From Symbiodinium natans (lineage: Eukaryota > Sar > Dinophyceae > Suessiales > Symbiodiniaceae): DNA of 64,000 bases. This document shows positions 28,718 to 37,746 of this stretch, piece by piece (positions within the stretch are counted from its first letter, which is position 1; the number at the start of each line of letters is the position of its first letter). A program made the translations under genes and the position numbers. The stretch lies in contig CAJNDS010001236.1 in assembly GCA_905221605.1 (NCBI GenBank), forward strand, positions 639,264-703,263. Reading direction: 5' to 3'. Below the pieces are notes generated by a model. That model was given only the letters and a program-made list of their open reading frames with translations, had not been told where the DNA came from and did not search any database.

Positions 28718-29846
28718 CTTTGCTGCGGTCCCTGAGGCTGGTCATGTCCATCCCGACCCTCGTGGGTACCTGCGCACGATTTGGCACAGGGCAAGACACC
28801 CAATGCCAACCTCTTTGTGTTTCAACCCCTTTTGTCGCTCTGCAACCTAAGGCTCACTCAGGAAGCCCTCAACCCTTTTCATCCGCAACCCTAAAGCGAA
28901 ACACTCCATCCCCAGACTGCCCAACATCCGCCATCGACAATCCAAGGCACCTGATGTTGGCCCCTGATTGTTGGCTGGTTTTTTCAGATCGCGTGGTATC
29001 AAATTGGACGCTTGGCCACGAGCTACCGAGTGAACTGCCAGCCTCTGACTTTTGGAACTGCACTCGTAGGCCACCTTAAACCCCTCAACCCCTAAACCCC
29101 CAAACTCTTTAAACCCCTAAAACCCTCCCTGGGCCCGAAGCCTGTTTTTTGTGTTTGCGGCCTTCGGGAACCACTCCTGCTTTTTCTGCTTGGAACATCT
29201 CGTCACCCTTTCTTGGTGGGAAAGCTACCAAAGGCTCAACCGCGATGCCTCTTTGTGCCTTATCTCAGGTACCAACATTGAGCATCTCTTCTACGCAATG
29301 GAGCTCATGGTGACCAGTGTTCTTGTCCGAGCCTGAGCTGCCTGCGCGCCTGAAGAGTAGAGAGTCGTAGAGTATAGGGTTGTTTTGGGGAGGGTTCACT
29401 GAGAGCCGCGGAGGTCACAAACATCTTCCAGTTCGGATGGTGGAGATGCAAGCAGCGCTCGGGCGAGCTGACCCACTGGCAAAGGCACATTGACAGTGGC
29501 GTGTGTCTTCTTAGCACGTCTCTCAGCCCTAAGCTGAGCTCTCCGACATTACGTTTTTGACAAGGTGGGATGCCGCATACTACCTGGGCGCCGCCGTCCC
29601 CATGAACATCGGGATGCCTTTGGCAGTGGTCCTTATCTACATCGGCGAGTGGGGCAGCCTGGCCGCATTCAGAGAGTCGAGCTGCATCGAGCTGCCCTGA
29701 CTGAACATGGGATCCCAAGTAGCTTAAGCAAGCGTGGTCCTGCGGGCAAGGCTACCCAGGCTCCAAGATGTGGCATTCCGGCAGCTGGATGCCGAACACC
29801 GTACACGGGGTCACCCTCTACATCTTCAAGTGGCTCCTTGCACGCA
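28718..29846 (+). CDS. Membrane-protein gene, copy 0 (five exons)
   Basis: Exons 28718-28761, 28988-29029, 29269-29309, 29565-29656 and 29751-29846 join in phase. Peptides: LLRSLRLVMSIPTL, IAWYQIGRLATSYR, VPTLSISSTQWSSW, WDAAYYLGAAVPMNIGMPLA then VVLIYIGEWG, and YPGSKMWHSGSWMPNTVHG then VTLYIFKWLLAR. At least one strong membrane helix (GMPLAVVLIYI). Donors are GTGGGT, GTGAAC, GTGACC and GC for the last two. Exons are nearly identical to copies 1 and 2, while introns carry substitutions and small indels. Family not recognised. Confidence 0.6.
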
Positions 29847-30645
29847 GCGGGAATCATTGCGCCACGCTACAAACCTTGGCCTCTTTGTTAAACAACGGCT
29901 GTCAACCCCGAAACGACCCAAAACAACCCTTGAGAGCGCCTTGCCAGGCTTGGGGTGATTTTTATGACCATCGGTGTATTGAAAGCTACGCAGCTTCACA
30001 CCAAGATCATGAAGAAGCGCCTTTGCAGCGACCAGAGCTTTGAGTTCAATAGGAGTCGGGGTGGCACGGTTTGGCCCTCTTTAATTAGGGCTTTGGTATA
30101 GGGTTGAGGCAAAGGCATCAATAGGGTGCTCCTGGAAACTTGAGTTGATTCTTCTGATGGGGTTTGCAAACCAAAACATGCCGCAAGCAAAACAACAGCA
30201 GCAGCAGCAGCGGCGGCGGCAGCAGAAGCAACATCACATCAACAGCATACAACAAAAAACAAAATTGTTCTACTTCGAACATCCCCATCTTAGGGATTTG
30301 GGGGTTGGGCATTTCAGGGAGTCTATGGGGTTGGGCCTCTCGGGTTGGGCACTCCAGGAGTCTCTGGGATTGTGCACTCCAGGGAGTCTCTAGGAGTAGA
30401 CCGGGCGAGGAGAAGAGTTGAGTTTAAACTCCAACAACCCCACACCGAAGGTGGGAAACAAACATGCACAACATTAGAGTCGGGGTTGCATGGTTTAGTC
30501 CTCTTTTGGGCTGTGGTAAAGGGTTGAGGCAGGGGCATCAATAGGGTGCTCCTGGAAACTTGAGTTGATTCTTCTAATGGGGTTTGCAAACCAAAACATG
30601 CCGCAAGCAAAACAACAGCAGCAGCAGCGGCGGCGGCGGCAGCGG

Positions 30646-30676
<31 letters not shown>

Positions 30677-30682
30677 AGCAAC

Positions 30683-30848
30683 GACCACCGACCACCGACC
30701 ACCGACCACCGACCACCGACCACCGACCAACGACCACCGACCACCGACCACCGACCACCGACCACCGACCACCGACCACCGACCACCGACCACCGACCAC
30801 CGACCACCGACCACCGACCACCGACCACCGACCACCGACCACCGACCA
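30683..30848 (+). repeat. (ACCACCG)n minisatellite
   Basis: About 23 units of ACCACCG, preceded by CAG/CGG and GACGGC triplet runs (30612-30680). The long frames on both strands here are repeat artefacts. It ends 57 bp before the retroelement. Confidence 0.95.
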
Positions 30849-30905
30849 CGACCAACAAGACAAACAAAAACAACACATAGCAAACGACAAGCAGCACACA
30901 GCAGC

Positions 30906-30966
30906 AAGCATGTTAAGCCATGCTTTCTGAAAGAGTGAATCTGCCGCCCTCAGTTCTTCAGCTCGA
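30906..30966 (+). repeat. Split direct repeat A1
   Basis: 61 bp identical to A2. Begins with AAGCATG-TTAAGC-CATGCTT: 7-bp inverted arms around a 6-bp spacer, the layout of a tyrosine-recombinase crossover site. The ATG of ORF0 lies in the right arm. Confidence 0.9.
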
Positions 30967-31216
30967 AATGTGGCAGGTCCTGTTGAGCAACCTCCTTAAC
31001 TGGACCCAGTTCTGCCCTCGACCCTTCAACTTAGCCGAAAGCATTCTCCTGGGGAGCGTGTGTTGGGTCCTGGGCTTTGTGTGTGGTTGCATCATCACCC
31101 TTCTCCTGACATCCTCTAAGTGCCGTCAGGTGCTGTGTGTTGTTGCCACTGAGTTCCTTAAGCCCCCTGCCACACCCGTAGTCGAAAGCCGATTGTCTGG
31201 ATACCGCCGCCCTTAG
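30920..31216 (+). CDS. Retroelement ORF0, small membrane-type protein
   Basis: 98 codons starting inside repeat A1. Residues about 38-60 (SILLGSVCWVLGFVCGCIIT) form a strong transmembrane segment, unusual for a retroelement gag region. The frame is the same as gag and is separated from it only by TAG TGC ATG (31214-31222). ORF0 and gag could therefore be one 729-codon protein with a C-to-T nonsense change, or two proteins by design. No relative recognised. Confidence 0.55.
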   Translation: MLSERVNLPPSVLQLEMWQVLLSNLLNWTQFCPRPFNLAESILLGSVCWVLGFVCGCIITLLLTSSKCRQVLCVVATEFLKPPATPVVESRLSGYRRP

Positions 31217-31219
31217 TGC

Positions 31220-33109
31220 ATGGTTGCGGGCTCCGTGACATCTGCTGGATCTTCGATTCGAGTGGAAGTTGCAGTGGGACCTGCGTCCGCTGAGGCGGAA
31301 GCTGACAGAACAACGGCGCCGCTGAGTGGACAGTGGTGGAGGCTCCCCGGCACTTGCGGGATTCTGCTGTGCGGAATCGCTTGGTGGGTCGCCACTCTTC
31401 CAGAAAGGGTACCGGCGCTGCCCGTGCGTGGAGGGAGCGCACCTTTGGAGTGGGCAGCTCAGAACTGGACGTTGGGAAGCAAGATTTGGTGCAGCCCGCA
31501 AGCACGGGTATACAGAACACCTGCTGATTTGGCGTCAGTGGAACGCAGTTGCCAGAACCTATCTAAGATGCCTTGGCGATTGTTAGGGGTGCGAAGAGCA
31601 GCCTCGCTTGAGCTGGCAGAGGGGGGACATCCAGAATGGCTCCTTTTGCGTGGAGGCAGCAGGGAGGTGGCAGTGATGCCAGTGCTGCGCCGAGAGGGGG
31701 GCCTCTTACTGGCTATGGCGGTGGAAGCCCTCACGGAGCAGGAGCGCGCAGACCAGAAGATGGAGGGGCTCACAGACGACCTGGGCCCAACCAAGATTGT
31801 TGCAGTGGATGGCTTGCCAGAGGACGAGGAAGAGGAGCCGGGCGATGTGGCAATGGTGTTGGTGGACTGGCCTCAGAGTTTGTACAAGTTTTTGCGAACA
31901 GCCGGCGGGGCCGAGCCGGCCTGGCCAGAAGCAACCATTTGGCCTCAGTACGAGGACAACCCTGTTTGCCACATCAACACGGATCAGCTTGGGCTCCTGG
32001 CACGCGAGTGGGTGCAGACGCAGGAGTCCGCTTTGTCCGAGTCCTACGCCACGGCGGTGGAACCGTCGCCGGCACCTGTGAGGTCAACAGGACAGAAGGA
32101 CACGTTGCAGCAATTGCTGCAAACAGTGACTGCGCTGCAAGCCGACCTGGCAGACCTGAAGGCTGGAAGGGATCTGGGGGCAGCGCCAAGCGGAGCATTG
32201 TCGAGCGGGCAGCCGTCTGGGGCGTTGGCCAAGGCTCAGGCGCTGGTTGGCCCACCTCCCCGATCTGCAGCGCTCCCCAGACCTGCAGTTGGCGCACCCC
32301 TCCTGGACTGTGGCGTCCCCGCGGCCGCAGGAACCGGCCTACGCGTCGAGGACGTCGAGGAGGAGGCCGAAGAACCCACTACGGACAGTTTGCTGCGGAC
32401 AGCTTTGGTGAGTCTGTTGAGCCAGCAGAGCAAGAAGAAGAAGTCCAAAGCTCCGGGCTTGCCTCTGCAGGCCATGTCGGATTCCGAAGGGGAGGAGGAG
32501 AGCGACCCCCTGAGGAAGTTGACTGGAGCACGTGGGACAATGTTGGCAGAGAAGTTGCGTATGGCTATGGAAGCCGATCCGCGAGCTTACATTGCCAGCA
32601 TCGAGACCAATGCCGCCCACCTGCTAGGAGAACAGCAGGCCACGGGCTCCACTATGGAAAGGTATGCCAAGGAACAACTCCCCTTGGGCTCCGAGAGGAG
32701 CTTAGGCTACATGACATGGGCCATTGCCAGATGCCTCACGCTGCTCAAGGCCGGGGAGAGCGACAAGTGTCACCTGCTGCTACTGCTGCTCATGGCTGCC
32801 GTGGAGCAGTACAAGTTGGACAGCAATTGGGTGGCAGCGTGGCGAATAACCCAACTCACTCAGCCTCCGTTTGCCGAGTGGAAGAGCCGCGAGTTTGCCC
32901 TGCCGCAGCTGCGACAGGACCATGCGCACTCGCGACTGATCCACCCTACTTGGGCCGCGGCCATCATTGCAAGGCTCAAGGACGAAGAGACACTCCTCAA
33001 GAGGCGCAGTGTCGGAGAGGATTGGAATCGAGGATGGCCCAATCGTCCCAATCCACGCGGTCGAGGCCGAGGCAGAGGCGGTCAAGACGCCAACGAGAAA
33101 ACAAGCTGA
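31220..33109 (+). CDS. gag: Retroelement gag-like protein
   Basis: 629 codons. Position directly before RT and composition fit a Gag. It has an acidic stretch (DEEEEPGD), a leucine-heptad segment at residues about 294-316 (LQQLLQTVTALQADLADLK), a Lys cluster (SKKKKSKAP), a helical globular part and an Arg-Gly C-tail (RGRGRGRGG) suited to nucleic-acid binding. No CCHC knuckle. It would package the RNA. The next ORF is in the -1 frame, open throughout this region; I saw no canonical slippery heptamer near the gag stop. Confidence 0.75.
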   Translation: MVAGSVTSAGSSIRVEVAVGPASAEAEADRTTAPLSGQWWRLPGTCGILLCGIAWWVATLPERVPALPVRGGSAPLEWAAQNWTLGSKIWCSPQARVYRTPADLASVERSCQNLSKMPWRLLGVRRAASLELAEGGHPEWLLLRGGSREVAVMPVLRREGGLLLAMAVEALTEQERADQKMEGLTDDLGPTKIVAVDGLPEDEEEEPGDVAMVLVDWPQSLYKFLRTAGGAEPAWPEATIWPQYEDNPVCHINTDQLGLLAREWVQTQESALSESYATAVEPSPAPVRSTGQKDTLQQLLQTVTALQADLADLKAGRDLGAAPSGALSSGQPSGALAKAQALVGPPPRSAALPRPAVGAPLLDCGVPAAAGTGLRVEDVEEEAEEPTTDSLLRTALVSLLSQQSKKKKSKAPGLPLQAMSDSEGEEESDPLRKLTGARGTMLAEKLRMAMEADPRAYIASIETNAAHLLGEQQATGSTMERYAKEQLPLGSERSLGYMTWAIARCLTLLKAGESDKCHLLLLLLMAAVEQYKLDSNWVAAWRITQLTQPPFAEWKSREFALPQLRQDHAHSRLIHPTWAAAIIARLKDEETLLKRRSVGEDWNRGWPNRPNPRGRGRGRGGQDANEKTS

Positions 33110-36100
33110 AGGACAGCTGCGACCCGGAGGGTTGCTTGGAATGGGGTGATTTGCCTCATGAGTTGTATAGACTTTTGGGTGCTACGCGCACCAACTTCTC
33201 GCGTTTTCTTAGGAGCTCTGTCTCGCAGCGGGGTGTTTTGCGCACTCCGCCTGCCGAGCTTTTGCCATGTCCTGTGCCCTATGCTTGGGTGCAAAGGGCT
33301 GAGAAGAGGGGATCCAGGCGCCAGAACCAACGGTTTAAACGGCGACGGGCCCTCGAAGTCCTCATTAACATTCAGGTTTGCGCCCTTAACTTCCTGATCT
33401 TAGGCATGCCCCCTAGGTGTCCGCCAACTGGTTGCCGAGGGGAGTTGTCAGCTGAGCAGCATAAGATGGTAACAAGCTTGTGGCACAGGACTAGCTCGGT
33501 GAGCCGCCTGGTGGGCAGTTTGGCTTCTGGTTGCGGTTCAAAGATTTCTTCTGTACAGTCTGAATTAGGTGTGTTAGAATCTGTAGTTGACTCCCTTAGG
33601 GACGTAGTTTATGGTTCGTCAAAACAAAATTCCACTAGCCCCTCAACTGGAGCACGAACAGAAGTGGTTCCCACGGTCGCGAGTAGAGTGGCCTTCCCGG
33701 ACAAGTTGCTAGACTTTGACCCGAGCCCCTTTTTGCCGGAACCCTATTTGACTGCTTTTAGGGATCCCTCAAAAATACTACAAGAGCCACTTACCTCGCC
33801 ACCAGCCTTGCCGCTAACAACTGCCAGAGCTGAGCTCTGGCACCTCTTCTTCCGCTGGGACCGTGCGAACAGACTGTGTCTTGCTCTGGAAGATGAGGTT
33901 GATCCCAGTCACGCGTGTAATCTTTTCTGTTTGGCCAAGTCCGATGGTGAGCTAAGACAAATCATTGATAGGAGGCCCCGAAATCGAGTTGAAGCAGATC
34001 CGCCCTCAGAAGGTCCAAAAATGGGGCATGCCAGTAGTTTCGTAGATATCCTGATTCCCCCCAATGGTTGTGTTCGGGGTTCGTTGGATGATCTTAGGAA
34101 CTTTTACCATGCCTTTAAAGTTACTGAGGGAAGGGCGCTCAGCACGCCCGTCGGGCCTAGCTGGAGGGCTGATGATTTCCGTGGCTCACAGGCGCTGACT
34201 CGTTTGAAGTGCCGGCGCCCGGAGGTGAATCTAGCTTCGGGTACGCGTGTGTACGCTTGTTTTTCGGGGCTTTCGATGGGAGATAAGTGGGCCCCGGCAA
34301 TTGCGCAAGTGAGCCACGAACGTTTGCTGCAACAAGCTGGTGCCCTTCAGCCTGATGAGCACATTAAACTTGGCTTCCCTTTGCCGCGGGCCCCTGCGGG
34401 CCACTACTCAGGAGTTTGCATTGACGACAAGGTTAGTTTGCAAATCTTCCCGTGCATCGTGCCCATAGGAGCCTCGCCAAAGGATAAGCCGGCACGTGAC
34501 GCTGAAGCTTGCTCCCAAGCTGATGCAGCCTATGAGGCAGCAGGCCTCGAAACTCATCCGAAGAAGCGAGTTCGTAGGGCCTCGGAATTTAAGGTTTGGG
34601 GTGCGCATTTCTTAGGTGATAGTGGCCTGCTGAGCATGGACTGCACCAAGCTTGCGGCGCTCGTCCTCGTTACTGCTCAGGTAGCGAAACTAGGCATGTG
34701 TTCAGAGCGTCTTCTGCAAAAATTGCTAGGGCTATGGGCGTTTGCCTTTCAATTCAGGCGTCCTATGTTTGCGCTTTTCTCTGTAGTGTACCACGTTGGC
34801 CATCCTGAGGGTTTACAAGACGCTCCATTTAGAATGCCACGCTTGCTGCAGCAGGAGTTGCTTTTAACTGCCGCTCTTGGGATGTTGGCGTCAACGGCAC
34901 TTAAGACTCAAGTTTGCAGCCATATCTTTGGAACGGACGCCTCCCCCAATGGAGCTGGCCTGATATCATGCCGAGTGGGGCGTAGTGTAGCCGCGGAGTT
35001 GTTTCGAAGGGCAGATAAGAGAGGGTTTCACACCAGGTTGTTGAGTCCAATTGGGGCGTATCTTCATGCTAGTGGCCATTGTGTTGAGGAACCTGAGTTT
35101 CTGCTTAAGGAGGCACATCGCCCCAGTAGCCCTCCCCCAACACTCTGCGCACGAGCCCCCTCACTGGCAGTGCGTGCTCCGGAGTCGCTGCGTCTCCGCG
35201 CAGAGCTGGCTACGCTTTTTGAACGCTTTGTAGCCGCTTGCCTGAGGAGTTCTTCTTTCTCTATCCAGTCCTTCCGGTTAGACTTTGTGGAGCTTTACTC
35301 GGGTTCTGCGAAGTTGTCTAAAACCATGGTTGATCAGGGGTTTCAGGTAGGACCGCCGATTGAGTTTAAGGAGGGTTGGGATTTAAGCAGTTTGGATCTG
35401 TTTGAGTTCCTTGTGAGCCTCTGCAAAGCGGGAAGGATTGCTCTTTTGTGGGCCGGTCCTCCACGCACGACATTTTCGCTGGCTCGCCGTCCGCCTTTAA
35501 GATCATCAACAGAGCCTTGGGGTTTCAACATTTTGGACCATCAAACCCTGATAGGTAACTTCCATCTTCACCTTTGCCTCTGTTTGTTTGTGATTCAGGC
35601 GATGCAGGGCGGTGAGGCCTTTGTAGAAACGCCTTGGGGAGCATATTCTCGGAAGTTGCCCTGGTGGGTATTATTGGCAAGTCTCTTTTGTGAGATCAGG
35701 TTGGACCAGTGTAGGTTCGGTACACCGTTCCTGAAGCCCACGGGACTTTTGTGCACTTCTCGGCAATATGCTGCTTTAGGGCGGCGTTGTATGTGCAAGG
35801 GCCGACACCAGCGCCTGGAGGGCGCTATGTCCACGAAAGCAGCGGCCTACCCTCCGCAGCTCTGTGTGGAGTTTGCGCGCATTTCCGTTGAGCTTGCAAA
35901 CACCCGAATGCCTTCCGAGACGCCGGGCGACCCCTGCATGGCTGAGCATCCACGGAAGCACGAGCATGGTCTAGGTGACCACCGTATCTCACAGAGGTTT
36001 GTAAGTCATCTTTGGTCCACTCATTTGGCTGAAGCGCTACCTTGGAAGGTCATCCGTGCATACAGGTTCAAGCGTCCAAACCACATTAATGTTCTGGAAA

Positions 36101-37269
36101 GCCATGCCCACATGACTTTAATGCGAGTTGCACCGATGGATTGTCGACTGGTGGTGTGTCAAGATTCTATGGTCACCTTAGGTGCGAATGCCAAGGGGCG
36201 TAGCTCTAGCCTGGCCCTGAATAACATTATGCGTAGATCTTTAGCCTACCAGCTAGCCAAGAACTTGTATCCAGTTGGGGTGCATTGCCCAACTTGGGCC
36301 CTGCGAGCTGATGATCCATCACGCTCCCGCGTAATTCGACCACCTCGGTCTCTTGTGCCTGCCTGGTTCTTTGCTCTTAGGCGAGGAAATCTTGCAGAAG
36401 CCCAAGATGAGTTGGACAGGGCTTCAGACACCGCCAGGTCGTTGGGACGTTGGCTGCTGTTCGCGAGCGCTGCTCTTTTGGCTAGTAGTGGCAACTACAG
36501 GACGGTTGGTGCATGGGCCAAGACCTCCCAATGCCCCACGGAACCGTCTAGAGCTCGAGAGGGGCGCAGTGACGCAGAAAACAGCTGTCCTCAGACAAGG
36601 CCTGCTCCTGCAGTTTCAACAATGGTTGGAGGAACAGAATCCCGAGGGGATGCCTCTTGCAGAGCTGGCTGCTCAGCAGCCCATCCAGCTATCACTCCAG
36701 CTGGAGGAATACGGCAAGCACCTCTACGAGTCAGGAGGGACAAAACGGACCTTTGCCGAAACCATCAATTGCGTAGTCCAGAGATACCCCTTCCTGCGTG
36801 CCATGATGGCAGGACCGTGGCGACTTCTGACAACTTGGGAGACACTCTGGCCTGGCAAAGTGCACCCGCCGATGCCCCTGCCATTGTTGAAAAGTTTGGT
36901 CTCGACCTCCCTGGCTTGGAACTGGCCGCGCTTCGCAGCGCTCCTCTTGATCGGCTTCTACGCCTTGTTGAGGCCCTGCGAGTTCTTGGCCCTCAAGGTG
37001 TCCGACTTCCTGACTGCTGCCGACACAGGATGCTCCGAGGCATTCTTCATAAAGCTCATGCTGGTCAAGTCGCGAACACGAGGAGCCCGCATGCAGAGTG
37101 TGCGGTTGGATGTTCCGTTTGTGGTGCAGTATCTACAAAGACTCTTTGCAGTAATGGAGCCATCAGAAAAGATTTGGTGCTTCTCCACTTCCCTTTTCCG
37201 CACCAGTTTGCAGAAGATTCTCCGCGAAGTCGTAAGGCAAGACTCTCTAGTCGTTCCAAGCTCTCTTAG
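33097..37269 (+). CDS. pol: Retroelement pol: reverse transcriptase, RNase H, nested methyltransferase-like domain
   Basis: The frame is open from 31636 to 37269; the part before about 33097 shadows gag and the part after about 36520 shadows the recombinase. RT: basic IIDRRPRN (33961), FSGLSMGDKW (34261) and the catalytic CIDD (34417-34428, Cys where Tyr/Phe is common). RNase H: TDASPNGAG (Asp at 34936), then Glu of INVLE (36097), Asp of QDS (36163) followed by KGRSSS, and ADDPSR (36307-36324). Between the first Asp and the Glu lies about 700 bp with cytosine-C5 methyltransferase-like motifs: ELYSGS (35290), GPPRTTFS (35455-35478; catalytic Cys replaced by Arg at 35464-35466), FVETPWGAY (35620), FGTPFLKPT (35717) and TKAAAYPPQLC (35836). 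No Met suits initiation near 33100, so it is probably expressed by -1 frameshift from gag. Confidence 0.8.
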   Translation, partial: ENKLKDSCDPEGCLEWGDLPHELYRLLGATRTNFSRFLRSSVSQRGVLRTPPAELLPCPVPYAWVQRAEKRGSRRQNQRFKRRRALEVLINIQVCALNFLILGMPPRCPPTGCRGELSAEQHKMVTSLWHRTSSVSRLVGSLASGCGSKISSVQSELGVLESVVDSLRDVVYGSSKQNSTSPSTGARTEVVPTVASRVAFPDKLLDFDPSPFLPEPYLTAFRDPSKILQEPLTSPPALPLTTARAELWHLFFRWDRANRLCLALEDEVDPSHACNLFCLAKSDGELRQIIDRRPRNRVEADPPSEGPKMGHASSFVDILIPPNGCVRGSLDDLRNFYHAFKVTEGRALSTPVGPSWRADDFRGSQALTRLKCRRPEVNLASGTRVYACFSGLSMGDKWAPAIAQVSHERLLQQAGALQPDEHIKLGFPLPRAPAGHYSGVCIDDKVSLQIFPCIVPIGASPKDKPARDAEACSQADAAYEAAGLETHPKKRVRRASEFKVWGAHFLGDSGLLSMDCTKLAALVLVTAQVAKLGMCSERLLQKLLGLWAFAFQFRRPMFALFSVVYHVGHPEGLQDAPFRMPRLLQQELLLTAALGMLASTALKTQVCSHIFGTDASPNGAGLISCRVGRSVAAELFRRADKRGFHTRLLSPIGAYLHASGHCVEEPEFLLKEAHRPSSPPPTLCARAPSLAVRAPESLRLRAELATLFERFVAACLRSSSFSIQSFRLDFVELYSGSAKLSKTMVDQGFQVGPPIEFKEGWDLSSLDLFEFLVSLCKAGRIALLWAGPPRTTFSLARRPPLRSSTEPWGFNILDHQTLIGNFHLHLCLCLFVIQAMQGGEAFVETPWGAYSRKLPWWVLLASLFCEIRLDQCRFGTPFLKPTGLLCTSRQYAALGRRCMCKGRHQRLEGAMSTKAAAYPPQLCVEFARISVELANTRMPSETPGDPCMAEHPRKHEHGLGDHRISQRFVSHLWSTHLAEALPWKVIRAYRFKRPNHINVLESHAHMTLMRVAPMDCRLVVCQDSMVTLGANAKGRSSSLALNNIMRRSLAYQLAKNLYPVGVHCPTWALRADDPSRSRVIRPPRSLVPAWFFALRRGNLAEAQDELDRASDTARSLGRWLLFASAALLASSGNYRTVGAWAKTSQCPTEPSRAREGRSDAENSCPQTRPAPAVSTMVGGTESRGDASCRAGCSAAHPAITPAGGIRQAPLRVRRDKTDLCRNHQLRSPEIPLPACHDGRTVATSDNLGDTLAWQSAPADAPAIVEKFGLDLPGLELAALRSAPLDRLLRLVEALRVLGPQGVRLPDCCRHRMLRGILHKAHAGQVANTRSPHAECAVGCSVCGAVSTKTLCSNGAIRKDLVLLHFPFPHQFAEDSPRSRKARLSSRSKLS
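35281..35890 (+). CDS. Methyltransferase-like domain inside RNase H
   Basis: Order and spacing follow C5-cytosine methyltransferases: SAM-binding motif I (FVELYSGSAKLSK), GPPIEFKEGWDL, motif IV-like GPPxxTFS, motif VI-like VETPxG, and a C-terminal CxxGxH...TKAAAYPP block. Arg replaces the essential Cys of motif IV (codon CGC; Cys would be TGC), so this copy should not methylate. DIRS elements usually carry a Dam-like (adenine) methyltransferase after RNase H, so this differs in type and position. Confidence 0.65.
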
Positions 37270-37537
37270 GCCGGGGGGGGCAACGTTTTGGTTTAGGATG
37301 TGGAATGAGGATGTACCTAGACTTCAATGGAGAGGACGCTGGCTACATTTTAAAACGCTGGTGCACTACATTCAGGAATTGGGATGCATCAATGTGATGG
37401 AAGCTGTAGCACCGGCATGTCGTACAAAAGTATATGCCTTGGCGAACCTATGCGAGGCGGCTTGCACGGAGTACAGGATGGAGGCAGACCTGTCTTCTCA
37501 GGTCCATAGGCTGCTTTGCGCCTGTTCTGCACCTTAA
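36353..37537 (+). CDS. Retroelement tyrosine recombinase
   Basis: 394 codons in the +1 frame relative to pol, overlapping it. The catalytic set is visible: Arg207 in LLRPCEFL, Arg306 in SLRPGGATFW, a Trp330 in GRW where many relatives have His/Trp, and the nucleophile Tyr339 in LVHYIQE, nine residues after Trp330. The usual His three residues before the second Arg is Ser303. The N-terminal half is helical (SAM-like core-binding part). It would integrate a circular cDNA by site-specific recombination without target duplication. Real coding probably starts after about residue 45. Confidence 0.85.
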   Translation: MCLPGSLLLGEEILQKPKMSWTGLQTPPGRWDVGCCSRALLFWLVVATTGRLVHGPRPPNAPRNRLELERGAVTQKTAVLRQGLLLQFQQWLEEQNPEGMPLAELAAQQPIQLSLQLEEYGKHLYESGGTKRTFAETINCVVQRYPFLRAMMAGPWRLLTTWETLWPGKVHPPMPLPLLKSLVSTSLAWNWPRFAALLLIGFYALLRPCEFLALKVSDFLTAADTGCSEAFFIKLMLVKSRTRGARMQSVRLDVPFVVQYLQRLFAVMEPSEKIWCFSTSLFRTSLQKILREVVRQDSLVVPSSLRPGGATFWFRMWNEDVPRLQWRGRWLHFKTLVHYIQELGCINVMEAVAPACRTKVYALANLCEAACTEYRMEADLSSQVHRLLCACSAP

Positions 37538-37622
37538 ACTTTTCCGCAGTTGCACGGTTGTGTACCCTTTCCTTGAATCTACTCAGCGGGCCCGCCCGCC
37601 CTCCCGAAGTGTGTGTTTGGGT

Positions 37623-37746
37623 ACAGGGCATAGCGCAAAGCTTTGCGTTGTGTCTTGCTAAAGCTGTGTGTGACTGTGGAATTCACTTTGTGCAGAGCAC
37701 GCGAGAAAAGAGAGGGCCGCAGATGGTACGATGAGGCAAGCATGTT
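37623..37746 (+). repeat. Split direct repeat B1
   Basis: 124 bp repeated as B2 at 37818-37941, starting ACAGGGCATAGCGCAAAG and ending GCAAGCATGTT. B1 overlaps the start of A2 in the shared core. Confidence 0.9.

Larger units (their letters stand above)
27240..30945. repeat. Tandem segmental duplication, copy 0 (partial, diverged)
   Basis: Matches copy 1 (from about 39980) from the block near 27290 to the CAG/ACCACCG tail at 30905. It lacks about 400 bp present in the other copies (equivalent of 40440-40840), and its tail is locally duplicated (30040-30470 and 30470-30905). Carries a decayed or alternative version of the small exon at 40084. Confidence 0.85.

Noticed and set aside
30323-30911. 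Long minus-strand ORFs (up to 194 codons) with GGRWSVV repeats
   Set aside because: They are translations of the ACCACCG minisatellite in all frames; the same happens at 43220-44234.
31636-33096. N-terminal 490 codons of the 1877-codon frame
   Set aside because: This part overlaps gag in another frame and has the composition of a shadow frame; recognisable pol motifs start only after about 33840.
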